A stretch of 64,000 nt of DNA from Pseudomonas lutea. GTDB taxonomy: Bacteria; Pseudomonadota; Gammaproteobacteria; Pseudomonadales; Pseudomonadaceae. A program made the translations under genes and the position numbers. The stretch covers positions 62,001-126,000 of the forward strand of contig NZ_JRMB01000004.1 in NCBI RefSeq assembly GCF_000759445.1. The letters are read 5' to 3'. The notes beneath the pieces are model-generated. The model was not told the DNA's origin, did no database searches, and saw nothing but the letters and a program-made list of their open reading frames with translations. Each line of letters starts with the position of its first letter. The first letter of the stretch is position 1. This document shows positions 44,666 through 55,731 of the stretch, in pieces.

Positions 44666-45277
44666 TGGAGCACTCCGGCTAATCGGCTAGTAAGGAAGGG
44701 AGTGAGCTTCTAGTGACGTCGTGTGCAAGAGGCAGTGACCGGATGCAGCGAAGAAACCGAACGACACGGGATCACCGTACGCCCAGCCTGAGCTCATAAA
44801 CCCGCCGGGGATGACTGGCGATGAATAGCGCTGATTCTACACCTGTGAGGGCGGGAGGGAATGGTGAGAAGTGGCAGCGGTCGGCTCTCGGTCTGATTGG
44901 GGGCAGCGGTGGCTTTCGAGAATTTTCGCGGGCAAGCGCGCTCCTACAGTGGACCGCGTGACGTGCCAATATCATCGTCAACGCCCAACGCCCAACGCCA
45001 ACGCCAACGCCAACGCCAACGCCAACGCTTAACGCTCAACGCTCAACCGTTCAACGCCCCAACGTGGCCGACGCGGCCAATGGGTTCAACTGGCCAATGT
45101 AGGTCGACGCAGCCGACGGGTCCAGCGGACCAACACAGGCCAAAGCAACCCCCGGGTGCGCCTGACGTCGCGGCATTACGCCGGTTGCAATAGCGAGATC
45201 GCCTACAACCCGGACGGGCTTGCGCGGTCCGGTGTAGGAGCGCGCTTGCCCGCGAAGGCGTCAGGCCAGGCAATACA
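44666..45277. other. Intergenic region between ilvD and rlmI with REPs and a tandem repeat
   Basis: I see no gene. The right part of the gap contains a hexamer/heptamer tandem repeat (listed separately) flanked by REP units at 44927-44950 (CGCGGGCAAGCGCGCTCCTA) and 45233-45261 (GTAGGAGCGCGCTTGCCCGC), in opposite orientation about 290 bp apart. The 45060-45190 stretch has degenerate CCAA/GCCGA repeats. Confidence 0.6.
44979..45057. repeat. CAACGC tandem repeat (microsatellite)
   Basis: About twelve imperfect copies of CAACGC are seen. The central five are exact hexamers; the flanks are 7-mers with an extra C or T. The tract is noncoding and lies between two REP units. Confidence 0.85.
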
Positions 45278-46474
45278 TCAACTGTTAGGCAGCAACCGGC
45301 AGGTGATGCTTTTGATGTAGCGCGTCTCAGGGATAGCAGGATGCACCGGGTGGTCCGGGCCTTGGCCGCCGCGCTCGAGCAGCTGGATGTTGCGGTCCAG
45401 ATGACGGGCGCTGGTGAGGAGGATGTTCTGCAGGTCGTCTTCCGGCAGGTGCATTGAGCAGGATGCGCTGACCAGAATGCCGTCTTTGCTGAGCAGGCGC
45501 ATGGCTTGCTCGTTCAAGCGGCGGTAGGCGCCCTCGCCATTCTTCATGTCCTTCTTGCGTTTGATGAACGCGGGCGGGTCGGCGATGATCACGTCGAACC
45601 GCTCTTCAGCTGCTTTCAGTTCCTTGAGCGCTTCAAAGACATCACCTTCGATGCAGGTGACTTTCTCTGCGAAGCCGTTGAGCGCCGCATTACGCTCCAC
45701 ACCGTCCAGTGCAAACGCTGACGCATCGACGCAGAAGACTTCGCTGGCGCCGAACGCACCGGCCTGGATGCCCCAGCCGCCAATGTAACTGAACAGGTCC
45801 AGCACCCGCTTGCCCTTGGCATACGGCGCCAGACGCGCACGGTTCATGCGGTGATCGTAGAACCAGCCAGTCTTCTGACCCTCCATCACCGGCGCTTCGA
45901 ACTTCACGCCATTCTCTTCCAGCGCAACCCATTCCGGCACCACGCCAAACGCGGTTTCAACGTAACGGTTCAGGCCTTCAGCGTCCCGTGCAGCGGAGTC
46001 GTTCTTGAGCAGGATGCCGCTCGGCTTGGTCACCTGAATCAGGGCGGCGAGCACGTCGTCCTTGTGCTGTTCCATGGTGGCTGACGCCAGTTGCACGACC
46101 AGAATGTCGCCGAAACGATCAACAACCAGACCCGGCAGCAGGTCCGAGTCGCCGTAAACCAGGCGGTAGAACGGCTTGTCGAACAGACGCTCGCGCAACG
46201 ACAGGCACACGTTCAGGCGATGAACGAGCAACGACTTGTCGAGTGGCAACTTGATGTCGCGGGACAGCAAGCGTGCGCAAATCAGGTTCTGCGGGCTCAT
46301 GGCGACGATGCCCAAAGGCTTGCCACCGGCGGTTTCCAAAATGGCTTGGGTGCCCGGAGCGAAGCCGTTGAGTGGAGTGGCAGCTACGTCGATTTCGTTG
46401 CTGTAGACCCACAAATGACCGGCACGCAGGCGGCGATCGGCGTTGGGCTTGAGGCGCAAGCTAGGCAGGGACAT
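45278..46474 (-). CDS. rlmI: 23S rRNA m5C1962 methyltransferase (RlmI) type
   Basis: This 398-residue SAM-dependent enzyme has an N-terminal PUA domain (LRLKPNADRRLRAGHLWVYS), a central EEHEE-like part and a Rossmann domain with motif I VLDLFSYIGGWGIQAGAFGA, motif IV DVIIADPPAF and the catalytic Cys region VSASCSMHL. This matches RlmI/YccW, which methylates C1962 of 23S rRNA. It is divergent from the HDOD gene. Confidence 0.9.
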   Translation of the reverse strand: MSLPSLRLKPNADRRLRAGHLWVYSNEIDVAATPLNGFAPGTQAILETAGGKPLGIVAMSPQNLICARLLSRDIKLPLDKSLLVHRLNVCLSLRERLFDKPFYRLVYGDSDLLPGLVVDRFGDILVVQLASATMEQHKDDVLAALIQVTKPSGILLKNDSAARDAEGLNRYVETAFGVVPEWVALEENGVKFEAPVMEGQKTGWFYDHRMNRARLAPYAKGKRVLDLFSYIGGWGIQAGAFGASEVFCVDASAFALDGVERNAALNGFAEKVTCIEGDVFEALKELKAAEERFDVIIADPPAFIKRKKDMKNGEGAYRRLNEQAMRLLSKDGILVSASCSMHLPEDDLQNILLTSARHLDRNIQLLERGGQGPDHPVHPAIPETRYIKSITCRLLPNS

Positions 46475-46641
46475 GACGTCGCTCCGGAAAAAAGAGCGGG
46501 AGTATAGCGCGTGAAGCTGCTGCCGGGCGCACTCGGCTCGATGACCGTCTGGCTGTCCGTCGGATCCGCTGAATCCTTGCCCGGTTGTCGAAGCATGGGC
46601 GCAAGGGGTTAGAATCGTGCCCTGACCCTGAGTGTGAACTT

Positions 46642-47508
46642 ATGTCCCAAGAGCTTACGTCCGAGCAGATCCAGCAGGCGTTACAAGGCATCAGCGTGCC
46701 GCCCCAGCCGCAAATCATGGTGGATTTGCAGATGGAGCAGTACATGCCCGACCCCGACCTGGGTGAAATCGCACGACTGATCTCCCAGGATCCCGGGCTC
46801 TCCGGCGCGCTGCTGAAACTCGTCAACTCTCCCCATTACGGCCTGAGCAACAAGATCGCCTCCATCCAGCGCGCAGTGAACCTGCTTGGCAGTCGCTCGG
46901 TTATCAACCTGATCAACGCCCAGTCAATCAAGGGCGAAATGAGCGACGAAACCATCGTCGTGCTCAACCGCTTCTGGGACACGGCCCAGGACGTCGCGAT
47001 GACCAGCCTGACGCTGGCCAAACGCATCGGTTCACAGACGGTCGATGAGTCCTACGCGTTGGGGCTGTTTCATGACTGCGGCGTGCCGCTGATGATCAAG
47101 CGCTTTCCTGATTACATGAGCGTGCTGGAAGAAGCCTATGCCAACGCAACGGCCGAGTGCCGCGTGGTCGACACCGAAAACCGTTTGCTCAATACCAATC
47201 ATGCCGTCGTCGGGTACTTCACTGCCAAATCCTGGCGATTGCCGGAACATGTCAGTAACGCGATCGCCAACCACCATAATGCGCTGGCGATTTTTCAGGA
47301 CGACTCGGGTCGAAACGCGCCACTGAAGAACCTGCTGGCGGTTCTCAAGATGGCCGAACACGTGTGCCAGTCCCATCAGGTGCTCGGCAACCATCCTGTC
47401 GACCATGAGTGGGACAGCATTGGGCATCTGATTCTGGACTACGTCGGCTTGTCCGACTATGACTTCGAATACCTCAAGGAAAGTATCCGCGAGCTGAGCG
47501 CACACTGA
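46642..47508 (+). CDS. HDOD-domain protein
   Basis: The HDOD domain (a degenerate HD-hydrolase fold) covers about residues 15-215, with PQPQIMVDLQ, LISQDPGLSGALLKLVNSPH and ALGLFHDCGVPLMIKRF, where a typical HD pair is altered. HDOD proteins act in signalling, often with c-di-GMP or stress circuits, without known enzymatic activity. The start MSQELTSEQIQQ at 46642 gives 288 residues. It is followed 39 bp later by mutM. Confidence 0.85.
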   Translation: MSQELTSEQIQQALQGISVPPQPQIMVDLQMEQYMPDPDLGEIARLISQDPGLSGALLKLVNSPHYGLSNKIASIQRAVNLLGSRSVINLINAQSIKGEMSDETIVVLNRFWDTAQDVAMTSLTLAKRIGSQTVDESYALGLFHDCGVPLMIKRFPDYMSVLEEAYANATAECRVVDTENRLLNTNHAVVGYFTAKSWRLPEHVSNAIANHHNALAIFQDDSGRNAPLKNLLAVLKMAEHVCQSHQVLGNHPVDHEWDSIGHLILDYVGLSDYDFEYLKESIRELSAH

Positions 47509-47547
47509 CGCCGCGCGTCTGCGCCTGACCCTACATCGAGCTGCCGC

Positions 47548-48360
47548 ATGCCTGAATTACCTGAAGTCGAAACAACCCGTCGGGGCATTGCGCCCCATTT
47601 GGTAGGCCAGCGCGTGAGCCGAGTGATCGTGCGTGATCGCCGTCTGCGCTGGCCGATCCCTGAAGACCTCGACGTGCGCCTGTCAGGGCAAAAGATCGTG
47701 GCTGTCGAAAGGCGCGCCAAATACCTGCTGATCCAGGCTGAAGTGGGCACCTTGATCGCTCACCTGGGCATGTCCGGCAACTTGCGGCTGGTCGATGCCG
47801 GCCTGCCGCCACTCAAGCATGAGCACGTAGACATCGAGCTGGAGTCCGGCATGGCCCTGCGCTATACCGACCCTCGCCGGTTCGGTGCGATGCTGTGGAG
47901 TCTCGATCCGCTCAATCACGAGCTGCTGGCGCGGTTGGGCCCGGAACCACTGACGGAAGTCTTTGACGGCCTGCGCCTGTTCGAGCTGTCGCGTGGCCGG
48001 GCCATGGCGGTCAAGCCATTCATCATGGACAACGCAATCGTTGTCGGTGTCGGCAATATCTATGCGACCGAGGCGCTGTTCGCCGCGGGCATTGATCCGC
48101 GTCGCGCCGCCGGAAGCGTCGCAAAGGTGCGCTATATAAAGCTGGCGATCGAAATCAAGCGAATCCTGGCAGCGGCCATCGAACGTGGCGGCACGACGCT
48201 GCGCGATTTCATCGGCGGTGACGGTCAGCCCGGATACTTTCAGCAGGAGCTGTTCGCCTATGGGCGTGGCGGACAGCCGTGCAAAGTATGCGGGACCACG
48301 CTACGCGAGGCAAAGTTGGGCCAGCGGGCCAGTGTTTACTGCCCCAAGTGCCAGAAGTAA
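47548..48360 (+). CDS. mutM: Formamidopyrimidine-DNA glycosylase
   Basis: This base-excision enzyme removes 8-oxoguanine and Fapy lesions and nicks the abasic site. The mature N terminus [13 protein letters not shown] carries the catalytic proline and glutamates. The DNA-binding helix-two-turn-helix includes [15 protein letters not shown] and the C-terminal zinc finger is CKVCGTTL with CPKC. It is 270 residues, as expected. Confidence 0.97.
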   Translation: MPELPEVETTRRGIAPHLVGQRVSRVIVRDRRLRWPIPEDLDVRLSGQKIVAVERRAKYLLIQAEVGTLIAHLGMSGNLRLVDAGLPPLKHEHVDIELESGMALRYTDPRRFGAMLWSLDPLNHELLARLGPEPLTEVFDGLRLFELSRGRAMAVKPFIMDNAIVVGVGNIYATEALFAAGIDPRRAAGSVAKVRYIKLAIEIKRILAAAIERGGTTLRDFIGGDGQPGYFQQELFAYGRGGQPCKVCGTTLREAKLGQRASVYCPKCQK

Positions 48361-48527
48361 GCGCCGGCCTTTGCGGAGGTTGTGGCTGATCGTAGCGGTT
48401 TCACCGCGGCTTTTACGAGGCCTCCTACGGAGTGCGTGCCGTGATCGGGGCACGCACCCCCTTGCGTAAGCCCAAGCCCTGTTTATAGTGAACAGCACCA
48501 TTTCGCTTTAGCCTGAAGGACCACGCC

Positions 48528-48866
48528 ATGAGCCCGTTTCGCATTCTTGCTGCCACGCTGGCGCTGCTTTTCGGCCTGCAAATGACGCCCGCGCTGGCCC
48601 AGATCGACGGGGCCGGCAGTGGCGATCCTGTCTACGAAATCCAGAATCCACCCGCTTACGCAATGATCGGTGACCTTCTCATTGCTCGTCCGATCCTGAT
48701 CGTTGCAACCGTGATCGGCGCCGGTCTGTTCGTGGTTGCACTGCCCTTTACTGCCGCTGGAGGCAACATCGGTCGCACCGGCAAGGCGCTGGTTGTCGAT
48801 CCGGGCAAAGCAGCTTTCGTCCGCTGCCTTGGCTGCACGGGTGATGGTTACGGCAAACAGGACTGA
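48528..48866 (+). CDS. Small exported/membrane protein of unknown function
   Basis: This 112-residue protein has a signal peptide ([24 protein letters not shown]) and a second hydrophobic segment ([20 protein letters not shown]). The Cys-containing C-terminal tail is [16 protein letters not shown]. Homologues in Pseudomonas have been labelled multidrug transporter without evidence; I do not adopt that. Its last codons overlap the 3' end of the convergent gamma-glutamyltransferase gene by 19 bp. Confidence 0.75.
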   Translation: MSPFRILAATLALLFGLQMTPALAQIDGAGSGDPVYEIQNPPAYAMIGDLLIARPILIVATVIGAGLFVVALPFTAAGGNIGRTGKALVVDPGKAAFVRCLGCTGDGYGKQD

Positions 48867-50590
48867 TCAGCGCAGCTGCGCATCATCTTCAGCGCAGCAT
48901 CGGGTTTGAAAGTGGTTGAGACGCCGATGCCGCGAGGGTCACTGGCCGCTTCGACCCGGGCGTTGTTTTTGTGCCACATCAGCACCTGCTGATTGCCGAA
49001 ATCCCGGGCTGTTTCCTTGAGGGCATAGCCGCGCTCACGCAGGTCGATCAGCTCTTGCTCGGTAAATGTTCCCGGCTCGTATTCCACCACATCCGGCGTG
49101 TACTGATGGTGATATCGCGGCGTTGAGGTCCAGCTGCTGATCGGTTGATCGTCGAGATATTTCAGCATCGACAGCAAAACCATGCTGGGAATACGACTGC
49201 CACCGGGCGTGCCGAATGCCGCAAGGCTGCGAGGACTTTCGATGAAGCTTGGGCTCATGCTCGACAGAGGTCGTTTGCCGGGCTCGAGGGCATTGGGGTG
49301 AATACTGGTGAACGCTGCGCCGCCCTGGCCTTTGGGATCAATGGCGAAATCGTCCATTTCATCGTTCAAAATGACCCCCGTGCCGGGCACGGTGAAGGCC
49401 GATCCAAACGGCAGGTTGAGCGAAAGTGTTGCGGTCACCGCATTGCCCTCCGTATCAAGGACGGCGAAATGGCTGGTGTTCTCGCCTTCACGCCAGCGGG
49501 GCGCTGGCGGCAGTATGTTATTGGGCGTGGCACGGTGCGGGTCGATACTGGTGGTCAATTGCAGTAGATAATCGGTGGCGAGGACCTGAGCCACCGGGTT
49601 GGGCACGAAGTCCGGATCACCCAGCAGCACGCGGTCACGGTACGCGCGGCGCAGCGCCTCGATGACATAGTGAGCACGCTGGATGTTTTGCGACTCACGC
49701 CACGGCAATTGCTGCAGCATGGACAGGCTTTGCGCCAGTGCAATTCCACCGGCGGAGGGCGGAGGTGCGCTGATCAGTTCGCGTTGATCGGCCATCTGAA
49801 AACGCAGGGGCGCACGAGTGACAACCTCGTACTCTTCGAAGTCGTGGTAGTTCCAGATGCCGCCGGCGCGTCGCACCCCGCTGACCAGCGCCTGAGCCAC
49901 CAACCCGCTGTAAAATCCTGCCCGGCCTTTATCACCGAGGCGCTCAAGGGTCTGCGCCAGCTCCGGTTGGGTGATGACCTCGCCCAGATTCGGCACCTCG
50001 TTGTTACGCAGGAACAGACGCGCGCTTTCCTTGTTATTGCGCAGTGCAAACAATCGCCAATTGGCGCGCTCTCGATAAACGCTGTCCACCTTGAAGCCGC
50101 GATAAGCCACACGGATCGCCGGGGCCAGTGAAATCGAAAGCGGTAAGCGACCGTAGCGTTCGGCAAGCTCGACCAGCGCGGCGGGCAGGCCTGGAATAGC
50201 GGCCGCCAGAGGGCCATTCAGGGAAAGGTCCGGCTGCACGATCCCCTTGCGATGAAACATCTTTGGTTTGGACTTGAGCGGGGCTTTTTCGCGAGCATCC
50301 AGAAATTGATACTGGACGGGCTCACCCGATTGACGCAGCAAGAAAAACCCGCCACCGCCGAGCCCTGAACCATAAGGCTCGACGACAGCCAGTGTGGCGC
50401 TGATGGCGATAGCCGCATCGAACGCATTGCCGCCGTCGACCAGGATTTCCTGGCCAGCGGCCGTTGCGATAGGGTGCGGGCTGGCGATGGCGGCCTGATC
50501 TGGACGATCAGGGCTGGCGTGAGCCGAAAAAACGCACAGCAAAACCGCTGCGCCTGACAAAGCAGGTATCCGTTCCAGCATTGAAATCAT
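48848..50590 (-). CDS. ggt: Gamma-glutamyltransferase
   Basis: This periplasmic N-terminal-nucleophile hydrolase cleaves glutathione and other gamma-glutamyl compounds. From ATG 50590 it has 580 residues: a signal peptide (to FSAHA), a large chain with [20 protein letters not shown] and [11 protein letters not shown], and a small chain that begins at the catalytic Thr in [16 protein letters not shown] after autoprocessing. The exact start is uncertain (two alternatives within 15 bp). GSGLGGGGF is the oxyanion region. Confidence 0.93.
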   Translation of the reverse strand: MISMLERIPALSGAAVLLCVFSAHASPDRPDQAAIASPHPIATAAGQEILVDGGNAFDAAIAISATLAVVEPYGSGLGGGGFFLLRQSGEPVQYQFLDAREKAPLKSKPKMFHRKGIVQPDLSLNGPLAAAIPGLPAALVELAERYGRLPLSISLAPAIRVAYRGFKVDSVYRERANWRLFALRNNKESARLFLRNNEVPNLGEVITQPELAQTLERLGDKGRAGFYSGLVAQALVSGVRRAGGIWNYHDFEEYEVVTRAPLRFQMADQRELISAPPPSAGGIALAQSLSMLQQLPWRESQNIQRAHYVIEALRRAYRDRVLLGDPDFVPNPVAQVLATDYLLQLTTSIDPHRATPNNILPPAPRWREGENTSHFAVLDTEGNAVTATLSLNLPFGSAFTVPGTGVILNDEMDDFAIDPKGQGGAAFTSIHPNALEPGKRPLSSMSPSFIESPRSLAAFGTPGGSRIPSMVLLSMLKYLDDQPISSWTSTPRYHHQYTPDVVEYEPGTFTEQELIDLRERGYALKETARDFGNQQVLMWHKNNARVEAASDPRGIGVSTTFKPDAALKMMRSCADQSCLP

Positions 50591-50670
50591 GCGTCTCTCG
50601 CTCAATCAACAGGCGGTTTAGGCCAGTGTCTTCGGCGAAAGCACGTATGCCGACAGGGAATGCGTCCGGG

Positions 50671-50955
<285 letters not shown>

Positions 50956-51021
50956 TCAAAACGAATGCGGCGAATTGTGCCGCATTAGCGCTCGGTATGC
51001 ACCATGACTCGACGCAAGGCC

Positions 51022-51675
<654 letters not shown>

Positions 51676-51678
51676 TCA

Positions 51679-52875
51679 ATGCGCACGGATTATCTGGCGT
51701 TTTTCCTATCCCTTTTTTTCTCCCGTCTCGCGGATCAGGTTCTGCTGTTTCTGGTGCCGCTGGTCGTTTTTCAGACCACGCAAAGCGCGTCCCTGGCGGG
51801 TCTGGCGTTCTTTGCCGAAACCCTGCCGCGCTTTCTTGCATTCCCTGTATGCGGGGTGCTTTGCGATAAGTACCCACCCATTCGGTTGCTGCAGATCAGC
51901 CAGCTCTACAGGGCTGTGATTTGCCTGGTCGCGATGGCTCTGTATGGAGCATTCGGCGGGATTTACTGGTTGATCCTGCTGTCGGCGGTCTGCGGCATTC
52001 TGACTACCCAGGGCATCATGGCCAGGGAGGTGGTGATGCCTCATATTTTCCCGGATTATCACTATGGCAAGACGCTCTCGTACTCCCAGATCGCCGACCA
52101 GACCGGGCTAGTGCTCGGCCCCGTGTTGGCGGCGCTGGCGCTGGAAGTGATCCCTTGGTGGGGCGTGGTTCTAGGTGTTGCGCTGGTTTTCGTCGCAGCG
52201 GATCTGACGATGCGAGTCTGGCAATACAAAAGCGAGGTCACCCTCCAACGCTTTGAGCAGCACCCGGGGCGCTGGACGCAGCCACTAAAAGTTGCCTTTG
52301 GGCACATCTTCCGGCTGGCGGAGTTGAAGAAAATCATCGTGCTGGCCGTCGGGGTCAACCTGATCGTGGGTGTCACTCTGGCCAGTTCGGCAGCGATGGT
52401 GATTGGCTCATTCGGCGAAACCAAGGACTTCTACGCAGGCCTGCAAGCGACCGGTGCGTTGTTGACGATCGCTATTTTGTACCTCCTCGCCCGGGTCAGC
52501 CTGTCGCTGAAACTACTCGGTTCGATGTCCTACATTGCCTTGTTGCTGGGCGCGTTTATCACCGCCACCAGCGCATGTTCCGAGGTTTACGTTGTGGGGT
52601 TCCTGCTGATCGTGGGCTTCGACAAAATGTTCAACGTGTACATGCGCAGCATCCGCCAGCGGATCATCCCGGCCCGCGACTTCGGCAAGACGGTTGGCGT
52701 CATCACGCTGTTGAACAACCTTTCGCAGCCACTGGCCGGGCTGCTGGTCGGGGCTTTTACGGCGCCCATCGGGCTGCGCGGGGTGATATTGGTCAATACG
52801 CTGGCGGCTGGCTTGCTCGGCGTGGGGGTTGCGACGGTGGTCAAATTCAGGCTCGCGACTGCCGTGGAGCGATGA
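51679..52875 (+). CDS. MFS transporter
   Basis: This 398-residue major-facilitator protein has about ten to twelve hydrophobic helices and the loop motif CGVLCDKYPPIRLL between helices 2 and 3 in place of the usual G-X3-D/E-R/K. The substrate is unknown. A TetR-family regulator lies 72 bp downstream and may control it or a neighbour. Confidence 0.88.
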   Translation: MRTDYLAFFLSLFFSRLADQVLLFLVPLVVFQTTQSASLAGLAFFAETLPRFLAFPVCGVLCDKYPPIRLLQISQLYRAVICLVAMALYGAFGGIYWLILLSAVCGILTTQGIMAREVVMPHIFPDYHYGKTLSYSQIADQTGLVLGPVLAALALEVIPWWGVVLGVALVFVAADLTMRVWQYKSEVTLQRFEQHPGRWTQPLKVAFGHIFRLAELKKIIVLAVGVNLIVGVTLASSAAMVIGSFGETKDFYAGLQATGALLTIAILYLLARVSLSLKLLGSMSYIALLLGAFITATSACSEVYVVGFLLIVGFDKMFNVYMRSIRQRIIPARDFGKTVGVITLLNNLSQPLAGLLVGAFTAPIGLRGVILVNTLAAGLLGVGVATVVKFRLATAVER

Positions 52876-52947
52876 AGTCTGCAACCGGTCCGACGCTTGC
52901 GTTAAGATCCGGCACAATCCTGTTACGTTTCGACGTTCGAGTTGAAC

Positions 52948-53634
52948 ATGGCGCCGCGCATCAAAACCGTACGCATCAAGACCCGAGAACGCATCGTCCA
53001 CAGCAGCCTTGAGCTGTTCAATCAGCAGGGCGAGCGCAGCGTCAGCACCAATCACATTGCCGCGCACATGGAGATTTCTTCCGGGAATCTTTATTACCAC
53101 TTCCCCAACAAGCAAGCGATCATCGCCGAGTTGTTCACCGAATACGCAACACTGGTCGACAGCTTTCTGCACCCGCCCAAGGGCCGTTTACCAAACGTCG
53201 AAGACAAGCGTCATTACCTCATGGCGATTCTGGACAGCATGTGGCGCTACCGTTTTCTACACCGTGATCTTGAGCATTTGCTCGAAGCCGATGCAGAGCT
53301 GGCGGTGCGTTACCGGCGCTTTTCCCAGCACTGCCTGATCAAGGCGATGTCGATTTACAGCGGCTTTGTCGACGCCCGTATTCTCGACATGGACAAGGTC
53401 CAGATCGAATCTCTCACGCTCAATGCGTGGATTATCCTGACGTCATGGGTGCGTTTTTTGAGCACGACGCGGGAAAACCCCACTCACCTGAACGAGGAGG
53501 CCAATCGTCGCGGTGTCTACCAGGTGTTGATGCTGGAACTGGCGTACGTCACGCCTCAGGCCCGGGAAGCCGTGCATGCCCTGTGCGCGGAGTTTTACGT
53601 GCCATTGGCCAAGGCGCTGGAGAATCCCGGCTGA
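52948..53634 (+). CDS. TetR/AcrR-family transcriptional regulator
   Basis: This 228-residue regulator has an N-terminal helix-turn-helix (VSTNHIAAHMEISSGNLYYH, residues ~34-53) typical of TetR. The C-terminal ligand-binding part has TMWRYRF-like helices and several aromatic residues. The ATG at 52948 is preferred over TTG at 52942. The target is unknown; the upstream MFS gene is a candidate. Confidence 0.88.
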   Translation: MAPRIKTVRIKTRERIVHSSLELFNQQGERSVSTNHIAAHMEISSGNLYYHFPNKQAIIAELFTEYATLVDSFLHPPKGRLPNVEDKRHYLMAILDSMWRYRFLHRDLEHLLEADAELAVRYRRFSQHCLIKAMSIYSGFVDARILDMDKVQIESLTLNAWIILTSWVRFLSTTRENPTHLNEEANRRGVYQVLMLELAYVTPQAREAVHALCAEFYVPLAKALENPG

Positions 53635-53697
53635 ACCCGGCCACCGTCTCGGAATCGACTGTCATATCGCACCTTTTACTGCCTGCAGGAGCCCGTT

Positions 53698-54552
53698 ATG
53701 TCCATCGCGCAACTTATCAGCCCTCAACAGTTGGCGGAACGCCTGACGCAACCCGGGCTTGTGATCCTGGATTGTCGTTCGTCACTGGATGATTTGGACT
53801 ACGGCCAGCGCAGCTACGCAGAGGGCCACATTGAGGGATCGTCTTTCGCTGACCTGCTCAATGACCTTAGCGGGGCAGTCAGCAAAGGCATCACCGGTCG
53901 CCACCCGCTGCCGGACCCGCAGACGTTGATCGAGCGCTTGCGGTTCTGGGGCGTGAACAATCAGAGCGACATCGTGCTGTACGACGATGGTCCGGGGGCT
54001 TACGCCGCACGGGCATGGTGGCTGCTGGCATGGCTGGGCAAGCGCGAAGGCGTGTACGTACTCGACGGCGGACTCAAGGCCTGGCATGCGGCGGGCTTGC
54101 CGCTCAGCCTCGACCCGCCACAGCATCTTCAGGGCACATTCGAAGGCGCGCCGGATGACTCAATGGTGTTGACGGCGGAGGAGGTACACGGCCGCCTGGG
54201 CGACCCTGCCATGACGTTGATCGATGCCCGTGCACGTGCGCGCTTTCGGGGTGAGGTGGAGCCGATTGACCCGGTAGCCGGGCATATTCCTGGCGCTCAA
54301 TGTGCGGCCTTCACCGATAACCTTGGGCCGGATGGCCGCTTTCTGTCGGCAGACCAACTCAAGGAGCGGTTCGCCGAACTGCTTGAAAGTCGGTCGGCAG
54401 AGCAACTGGTCGCTTATTGCGGTTCCGGCGTGACAGCGTGCCACAACCTGTTTGCGCTATGCCTCGCCGGGTACCCGCTGGGCGCGCTTTATGCGGGGTC
54501 CTGGAGCGAGTGGATCAATGACCCGCAGCGCGAGATCGCCACGGGTGACTGA
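53698..54552 (+). CDS. Sulfurtransferase, 3-mercaptopyruvate type
   Basis: This 284-residue protein has two rhodanese domains. The first (about 1-130) is inactive-like; the second (about 160-280) carries the active-site cysteine in YCGSGVTACHN. The CGSGVTA loop is characteristic of 3-mercaptopyruvate sulfurtransferases (SseA), which give sulfide or persulfide from mercaptopyruvate; thiosulfate sulfurtransferases have a more basic loop. The start MSIAQLISPQQ follows CAGGAGCCCGTT. Confidence 0.9.
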   Translation: MSIAQLISPQQLAERLTQPGLVILDCRSSLDDLDYGQRSYAEGHIEGSSFADLLNDLSGAVSKGITGRHPLPDPQTLIERLRFWGVNNQSDIVLYDDGPGAYAARAWWLLAWLGKREGVYVLDGGLKAWHAAGLPLSLDPPQHLQGTFEGAPDDSMVLTAEEVHGRLGDPAMTLIDARARARFRGEVEPIDPVAGHIPGAQCAAFTDNLGPDGRFLSADQLKERFAELLESRSAEQLVAYCGSGVTACHNLFALCLAGYPLGALYAGSWSEWINDPQREIATGD

Positions 54553-54579
54553 GCTCGCGGTCGGGCAGGCGAACACTGG

Positions 54580-54903
54580 CTAAGTCTGCCCCATCGCCCA
54601 GCGCAGCAAAAAGAACACAAGCAAGCCGCCACCGATGGTGGCCAGAAGGTTGCGGCTCAGCGCTGCGATCCCGATCGCGACCACCCCCGCCAGCAAATAA
54701 GCGTTGGTCAGGGAAAGCTGCCAGTGCTCGCCATCCGGCAGCAACATGCCGGGGATCACGATGGCTGTCAGCACCGCAGTGGGGACGTAGTGCAGCCCTT
54801 GGCGCACGAGTGGAGGGAAGCGCAGGTTTGGCCAGGCGAACAGGCTGTAGCGCATCAGAAAAGTAATGGCCGCCATGCCCAGAATCAGCCACCAGTACGT
54901 CAT
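54580..54903 (-). CDS. AzlD-family branched-chain amino-acid exporter subunit
   Basis: This 107-residue membrane protein has about four helices (MTYWWLILGMAAITFLMRYS first). AzlD is the small partner of AzlC in BrnEF-like export of branched-chain amino acids. It overlaps the azlC stop by ATGA. Confidence 0.88.
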   Translation of the reverse strand: MTYWWLILGMAAITFLMRYSLFAWPNLRFPPLVRQGLHYVPTAVLTAIVIPGMLLPDGEHWQLSLTNAYLLAGVVAIGIAALSRNLLATIGGGLLVFFLLRWAMGQT

Positions 54904-55628
54904 GGGCGTGCCTCTTTCGACGCCGCGTCACCCAGCATCGGCTTTGTTCGTTTCTCCATGAATACCCCCGCTGCGATACCGCTGAATGCCGCGGCCATGA
55001 GCCCCAATTTGTACGGCCATGACCACGTCAGCAGCGCAACCACGCCGGCAGCCAGAGCAGCGGCAATCTGAGGTTGGTTGCGCAGCAGGGGCACCACGAT
55101 GCCGATGAAAGTTGCGAGCATGGCGAACTCAAGGCCCCAGCTCGCCATGTTCGGGAAGGCTTGACCGAATAGCACGCCCACCAACGAGCTGCCCACCCAG
55201 CAGGCATACAGCGGGCTCGCCACACCCAACCAGTACCAATGCGCCAATGGCGTACGGCCGTGGACCAGATAATGGCGTTGCACGATGGCGAAGGTTTCAT
55301 CGGTCAGCCAGAACGCCAGCAGCAACCGCCAACGCTGTGGTAAAGCCTGGACATGGGGCTGCAAGGTGGCGCTGTACAACACATGCCGCAGGTTGACCAC
55401 CAGCGTCGTCAGCAGAATCACCACTGCACCGGCCCCGGCGCCCATCAGGCTGATGACGACGAACTGTGCCGATCCGGCGTAGACGAACATCGACATCCCG
55501 ACCGCTTGCCACAGCGACAACCCGCCCACGCCGGCCAGGGTGCCGAAGATAACGCCAAATGGCGCGATGCCAACGAGCATGGGTACGCTGTCACGTACGC
55601 CGCGCATGAACAGGTGATGTCGGGACAT
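54900..55628 (-). CDS. AzlC-family branched-chain amino-acid exporter subunit
   Basis: This 242-residue membrane protein carries the family pattern VPMLVGIAPFGVIFGTLA near the N terminus and YAGSAQFVVISLMGAGAGAV. It pairs with AzlD (ATGA overlap). The likely role is export of Leu/Ile/Val or analogues. No lrp-type regulator is adjacent. Confidence 0.9.
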   Translation of the reverse strand: MSRHHLFMRGVRDSVPMLVGIAPFGVIFGTLAGVGGLSLWQAVGMSMFVYAGSAQFVVISLMGAGAGAVVILLTTLVVNLRHVLYSATLQPHVQALPQRWRLLLAFWLTDETFAIVQRHYLVHGRTPLAHWYWLGVASPLYACWVGSSLVGVLFGQAFPNMASWGLEFAMLATFIGIVVPLLRNQPQIAAALAAGVVALLTWSWPYKLGLMAAAFSGIAAGVFMEKRTKPMLGDAASKEARP

Positions 55629-55731
55629 GATTGTTCTCCTTATGCCCCGATGTTAAGTGCGTGGCGCTTGGGTGTCTTGAACGATCGTGCAGGTCTGCGC
55701 TCGGCAACACTATTCGCAGTGGCTCAATGAC

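Noticed and set aside
44927..45261. CRISPR-like array suspected from the repeats between ilvD and rlmI
   Set aside because: The repeat unit is only 6-7 bp with no spacers, and the flanking palindromes are REP units; no cas genes are present.
48528..48866. Multidrug transporter function for the 112-residue protein
   Set aside because: The protein has a signal peptide and one further hydrophobic segment, which is not compatible with a known transporter fold.
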